From Verrucomicrobiales bacterium (GTDB lineage Bacteria; Verrucomicrobiota; Verrucomicrobiia; Limisphaerales; UBA11320): 8,498 nucleotides of DNA. The stretch lies in the NCBI GenBank assembly GCA_003452185.1, contig DMJJ01000606.1, positions 1,974 through 10,471 on the forward strand, in the 5' to 3' direction. The notes under the pieces are model-generated. The model was not told the DNA's origin and ran no database searches. It saw only the letters and a list, made by a program, of their open reading frames with translations. The number at the start of each line of letters is the position of its first letter. The first letter of the stretch is position 1. Position numbers and translations under genes: made by a program. This document shows, in pieces, positions 5,686-8,498 of the stretch.

Positions 5686-7944
5686 ATGCGCATCAGCTTC
5701 CAGACCCGCGTCCTCCTCCCGGTGCTCTGCATCATGGGGCTGCTTGCCCTGGTCCCGCTCGGGATGCTGAGCCACACGATGTCCACCCAGCTCGAGCTGA
5801 CGGCCGCCCAGACCCTCGCCGCCAACGATGCGGTGTTCCAGAACCTCCAGTCGATCCGGTCGCGAAACCTGCTGCTTCGCTTTCAGTCCGTTCCCAAGGA
5901 GCCCCGCTTCAAGGCCGTCCTTCAGCTCTCCGATCCCGGGACCCTCCGGTTCCTGTTCACCGAGCTGTGCGAGGAGATGGGCTCCGGCACCGTGCTCTTG
6001 CTGGATGCCGAGTCCCGTGTCTCGGCCAGCGCGAGCCTCGACCCCCGGTTCGTGGCCGCGGAGCTTCCGGCCGCCGCCGGGGGGCTTGTCGAGCGGGCGC
6101 TCGCCGGGGAGCCGGGGGCGTCGATTGGCGCGATCAACGGCCACCTCTTCGACCTGGTGGCCATCCCCGTGGTGCGCAGCTCCGGGGCCGCCGGAGTGGT
6201 GGTTTTTGCGATCGCCGTCGGGGAATCGGCCGCACGGGAGTTCACCCAGCTGACCCGGAGCCACGTGGTGCTGCTCTCCGGGGAGTCGGTCGCGGTCGCC
6301 ACCATCGGCCCTGCACACGGCGGGGGCCCCGGGGAACCGGCCGAGCTCCATACCCTCCTCTCCTCAAAGGCCTCCTCAGGACGGGTGCTCCTCAAGGGGG
6401 AACATTTCATGTACATGGCCGGTCGCCTCACGCGCGAGGAGGGGGCCGCCCGGGCCCGGTACATCCTTCTCTCCTCGTACGAGGCCCCGCTCCAGGCGCT
6501 CCGGTCCGTGGAGAGGAGCTTCCTCTGGGCCCAGCTCATCGGGATCCTCGGTGGCGGAATCTTCGTTTGCGTCGCGGTGCGGCGGGTGACGCGCCCCCTG
6601 CGCGATCTCCGGGACACGGCCGAGGCCGTGGGACGGGGGGACTTCTCCCGCAGCCTGGAGGTGACCTCCAATGACGAGTGCGGCGACCTGGCCGAGGGGT
6701 TCAACCGGATGATGCGGAATCTTGAGGCCTCGCGCTCCGAGCTCCAGCAGGCCGTGGAAACGCTCCGCTCCACCCAGGTGCAGCTTGTTCAAAGCGAGAA
6801 AATGCGAGCCATCGGCACCCTGGCCGGCGGGATCGCCCATGACTTCAACAACATCCTCGGCGCGATCCTCGGGTTCTGCGAGCTGGCGCTTGAGGATGTC
6901 GACCCCGCGACGCGAACCGCCCGCAACCTCCGCCAGGTCCACAAGGCCGGCCAACGGGCCCGCGAGCTGGTGCGCCAGATCCTGACCTTCGGGCGGCAGA
7001 GCGAGCCGCAGCGCAGCTCGGTGAAGCTTTCCGCCATGATCGACGAGGTGCTGAAGCTCCTCCGGGCCAGCATCCCCGCGTCGGTGGAGCTGGTCACGCG
7101 GCTCGAGACGGATGCCGACACGGTGGTGGCCGATCCGACGCAGCTTCACCAGGTGCTGATGAATCTCGGGACCAACGCCAGCCACGCCATGCGCGCCACC
7201 GGCGGCCGGTTCACCGTCTCCGTCGCCGGGTGCGTCGTCCCGGCCGGCGGCCTCGCGGAGCTCCCCTCCCTGCCGCCCGGCACCTACGTCCGGCTGACGG
7301 CCGAGGATACGGGCCACGGAATGGACCGGAGCACGCTGGAGCGGGTCTTCGAGCCGTTCTTCACCACCAAGCCGGTGGGGGAGGGGACGGGGCTCGGCCT
7401 CTCCGTGGTTCATGGAATCATCAAGAACCACGGGGGTGAGATCACCGTGCGGAGCGTGGTCGGGCAGGGAACCGCGTTCGACATTTACCTTCCACGGGCC
7501 GAGGCCGCGGGGTCCGCGGCCCCCGCCCCCGAGGCGCTCAACGCCCCGGGATCCGGCACCCTGATGGTGGTCGACGACGAGGAGGCCCTGGTCGGCATGA
7601 TGGAGCAGAAGCTCGGTCGCCTGGGCTACCGGGTGGTTCCGTTCCAGTCGAGCCTCGAGGCGCTTCGCGAGCTGCGGGCGGATCCCACCCGGTACGCCGC
7701 CCTGATCACGGATCACCACATGCCCCATCTCACCGGGAGGGACCTGGCGGCCGAGGCGGAGCGACTCGCCCCCGGGATCCCGGTCTTCCTTTGCAGCGGC
7801 GCCGCCGAAGCCCCGCGGTCCGGCGAGACCCTGCCGGCAAACGTCCGGGAATGGGTTCTCAAGCCGATCGATTTTCCGCGGTTTGCCAACACCCTGCGGC
7901 AGGCCCTGGAGTCCGCCCCCGCCCAACCCCACCACCAGCCATGA
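5686..7944 (+). CDS. Membrane hybrid sensor histidine kinase with C-terminal receiver
   Basis: This 752-residue inner-membrane kinase probably senses an envelope signal and phosphorylates a receiver. Two membrane helices (about 8-28 and 282-298) bracket a roughly 250-residue extracytoplasmic domain of Cache/CHASE-like size with no clear ligand motif. A HAMP linker (299-350) and a short coiled coil follow. The dimerisation domain has the H-box GGIAHDFNN with phospho-acceptor His385. The ATPase domain shows the N box (Asn493, Asn497), G1 box DTGHGM (541-546), F box FEPFFT (555-560) and G2 box GTGLGL (567-572). The C-terminal receiver has acidic residues Asp630 and Asp631, phospho-acceptor Asp676 in ITDHHMP, Ser704 and Lys726 in LKPID. 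All catalytic residues are present. The kinase core resembles NtrB-like and other hybrid kinases with FEPFFTTK. The ATG follows the cupredoxin stop with no gap, so the upstream cupredoxin is a strong candidate for an input partner. The stop overlaps a further ATG in an ATGA at 7941. Confidence 0.95.
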   Translation: MRISFQTRVLLPVLCIMGLLALVPLGMLSHTMSTQLELTAAQTLAANDAVFQNLQSIRSRNLLLRFQSVPKEPRFKAVLQLSDPGTLRFLFTELCEEMGSGTVLLLDAESRVSASASLDPRFVAAELPAAAGGLVERALAGEPGASIGAINGHLFDLVAIPVVRSSGAAGVVVFAIAVGESAAREFTQLTRSHVVLLSGESVAVATIGPAHGGGPGEPAELHTLLSSKASSGRVLLKGEHFMYMAGRLTREEGAARARYILLSSYEAPLQALRSVERSFLWAQLIGILGGGIFVCVAVRRVTRPLRDLRDTAEAVGRGDFSRSLEVTSNDECGDLAEGFNRMMRNLEASRSELQQAVETLRSTQVQLVQSEKMRAIGTLAGGIAHDFNNILGAILGFCELALEDVDPATRTARNLRQVHKAGQRARELVRQILTFGRQSEPQRSSVKLSAMIDEVLKLLRASIPASVELVTRLETDADTVVADPTQLHQVLMNLGTNASHAMRATGGRFTVSVAGCVVPAGGLAELPSLPPGTYVRLTAEDTGHGMDRSTLERVFEPFFTTKPVGEGTGLGLSVVHGIIKNHGGEITVRSVVGQGTAFDIYLPRAEAAGSAAPAPEALNAPGSGTLMVVDDEEALVGMMEQKLGRLGYRVVPFQSSLEALRELRADPTRYAALITDHHMPHLTGRDLAAEAERLAPGIPVFLCSGAAEAPRSGETLPANVREWVLKPIDFPRFANTLRQALESAPAQPHHQP

Positions 7945-7975
7945 ACCCCCGCGGCGCTCGCTCACGCTTCATCCC

Positions 7976-8476
7976 ATGAAACGCATCCTGGTCATCGACG
8001 ACGACGAACAAGTGCGCGCCCTGTTGCTGGAAATCCTTGAACGGGCCGGCTTCGGCGTGGTCGAGGCGGCCAACGGCGTCGAGGGGATCAACCGCTACCG
8101 GGAGGAGCCGACCGACGTCGTCATCACCGACATCATGATGCCGGAAAAGGAGGGGGTGCAGACCATCTCGGAGCTTCGGAAGGAGTTCCCGGGGGTGCGG
8201 ATCATCGCCATCTCGGGCGGGGGACGCAACGTGGCACGCGACTACCTTCCGGTGGCCGCGCGTCTGGGGGCCTGTCGAACCGTCGCCAAGCCGTTCTCAA
8301 GGCAGGAAATCCTCGAGGCGGTCAACGTCGCCCTCGCCCCCTGCCCTGGAAGGGCCTCACCGACGAGCAGCGCCGTTTCCAGGCCGACAAGATGGCCGTC
8401 CACGCCGCGATGGTGGACCGCATGGATCAGGACATCGGGCGTATCGTCGCCCAGGTCAAGGCGATGGGCGCGCTGA
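7976..8476 (+). CDS. CheY-like response regulator with aberrant C-terminus
   Basis: Residues 1-121 make a complete single receiver domain: acidic pocket Asp8/Asp9/Asp10 in VIDDDE, phospho-acceptor Asp52 in ITDIMMP, Ser80 and Lys105 in AKPFS, ending with helix 5 (RQEILEAVNVALA). There is no output domain, so it should act by protein contact or as a phosphorelay intermediate, most likely with the hybrid kinase 31 bp upstream. A family member would normally stop close to residue 120-125. Here the frame runs on for about 45 Pro/Ser/Arg/Trp-rich residues to TGA at 8474-8476. Those residues are an out-of-frame reading of arylsulfatase coding sequence, so the native end is lost. I chose ATG 7976 because the receiver begins MKRILVIDDDE. 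No Shine-Dalgarno is seen, but the ATG overlaps the stop of a 12-codon frame in an ATGA, which could allow coupled translation. Confidence 0.85.
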   Translation: MKRILVIDDDEQVRALLLEILERAGFGVVEAANGVEGINRYREEPTDVVITDIMMPEKEGVQTISELRKEFPGVRIIAISGGGRNVARDYLPVAARLGACRTVAKPFSRQEILEAVNVALAPCPGRASPTSSAVSRPTRWPSTPRWWTAWIRTSGVSSPRSRRWAR

Positions 8477-8498
8477 ACGACACCCTCATCCTCTTCCG
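8341..8498 (+). pseudogene. Arylsulfatase internal fragment, 5' end missing
   Basis: In a different frame from the receiver gene, 8341 onward reads LPWKGLTDEQRRFQADKMAV, then HAAMVDRMDQDIGRIVAQVK and AMGALNDTLILF up to the window edge. This matches the segment that precedes the conserved SDNG motif in arylsulfatases of the alkaline-phosphatase superfamily, which hydrolyse sulfate esters of polysaccharides or small molecules. The catalytic Cys/Ser motif (C/S-x-P-x-R), signal peptide and N-terminal half are absent, and the frame upstream of about 8338 reads as receiver-gene shadow without sulfatase similarity. The gene is therefore truncated at its 5' side. Its 3' part may be intact beyond the window. 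It has no start codon of its own apart from internal ATGs. Confidence 0.8.

Noticed and set aside
6376..7965. 529-residue frame antisense to the histidine kinase (and a 317-residue one at 5398-6351)
   Set aside because: The plus strand has every kinase and receiver motif. The antisense translations are His/Gly/Arg-rich without recognisable domains.
1..8498. CRISPR array, tRNA, rRNA, insertion sequence or transposase
   Set aside because: No spaced direct repeats, cloverleaf-like sequence, rRNA signature, terminal inverted repeats around a gene, or transposase motif were seen.

Overview
This GC-rich window most likely comes from a Gram-negative member of the Verrucomicrobiota, perhaps a metagenome-assembled contig. 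The evidence is an outer-membrane porin ending in Phe, an exported BNR/Ycf48-like propeller protein with a C-terminal end module finishing in a Tyr-Tyr-Arg-x-Arg pattern, and a remnant of an arylsulfatase family that is abundant in Verrucomicrobiota and Planctomycetota. The taxonomic call is an inference from protein style, not from a marker gene. Shine-Dalgarno sequences are poor in front of almost every gene.

Layout. Positions 1-326 (minus) hold the N-terminal part of a DegT/DnrJ/EryC1/StrS-family sugar aminotransferase that runs off the left edge. Positions 327-809 hold no convincing gene. They carry a cluster of C-run/G-run palindromes, including a 19-bp inverted repeat, and a six-copy GAGAC microsatellite just before a small predicted membrane protein (810-1124, plus). 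Positions 1178-3310 (minus) encode a large exported protein with about fourteen propeller-type repeats. It is divergent from a tight plus-strand gene set across a 267-bp spacer.

The plus-strand set has four genes: a porin (3578-4969), a cupredoxin-like periplasmic protein with a full apparent type-1 copper ligand set (4975-5685), a membrane hybrid histidine kinase (5686-7944), and a stand-alone CheY-like receiver (7976 onward). The gaps are 5, 0 and 31 bp, so one transcript and one function are likely. My reading is an envelope-sensing system: the porin and cupredoxin sit outside the inner membrane, and the kinase has a large extracytoplasmic domain that could read the state of the cupredoxin or its ligand and pass phosphate to its own receiver and the separate one. 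The nature of the signal (copper, redox state, small molecule) cannot be read from the sequence.

The right end is broken. The receiver gene loses its natural stop at about 8335 and runs, out of frame, into the middle of an arylsulfatase gene whose own reading frame continues past the window edge. This is either a deletion or recombination scar, or an assembly chimera.
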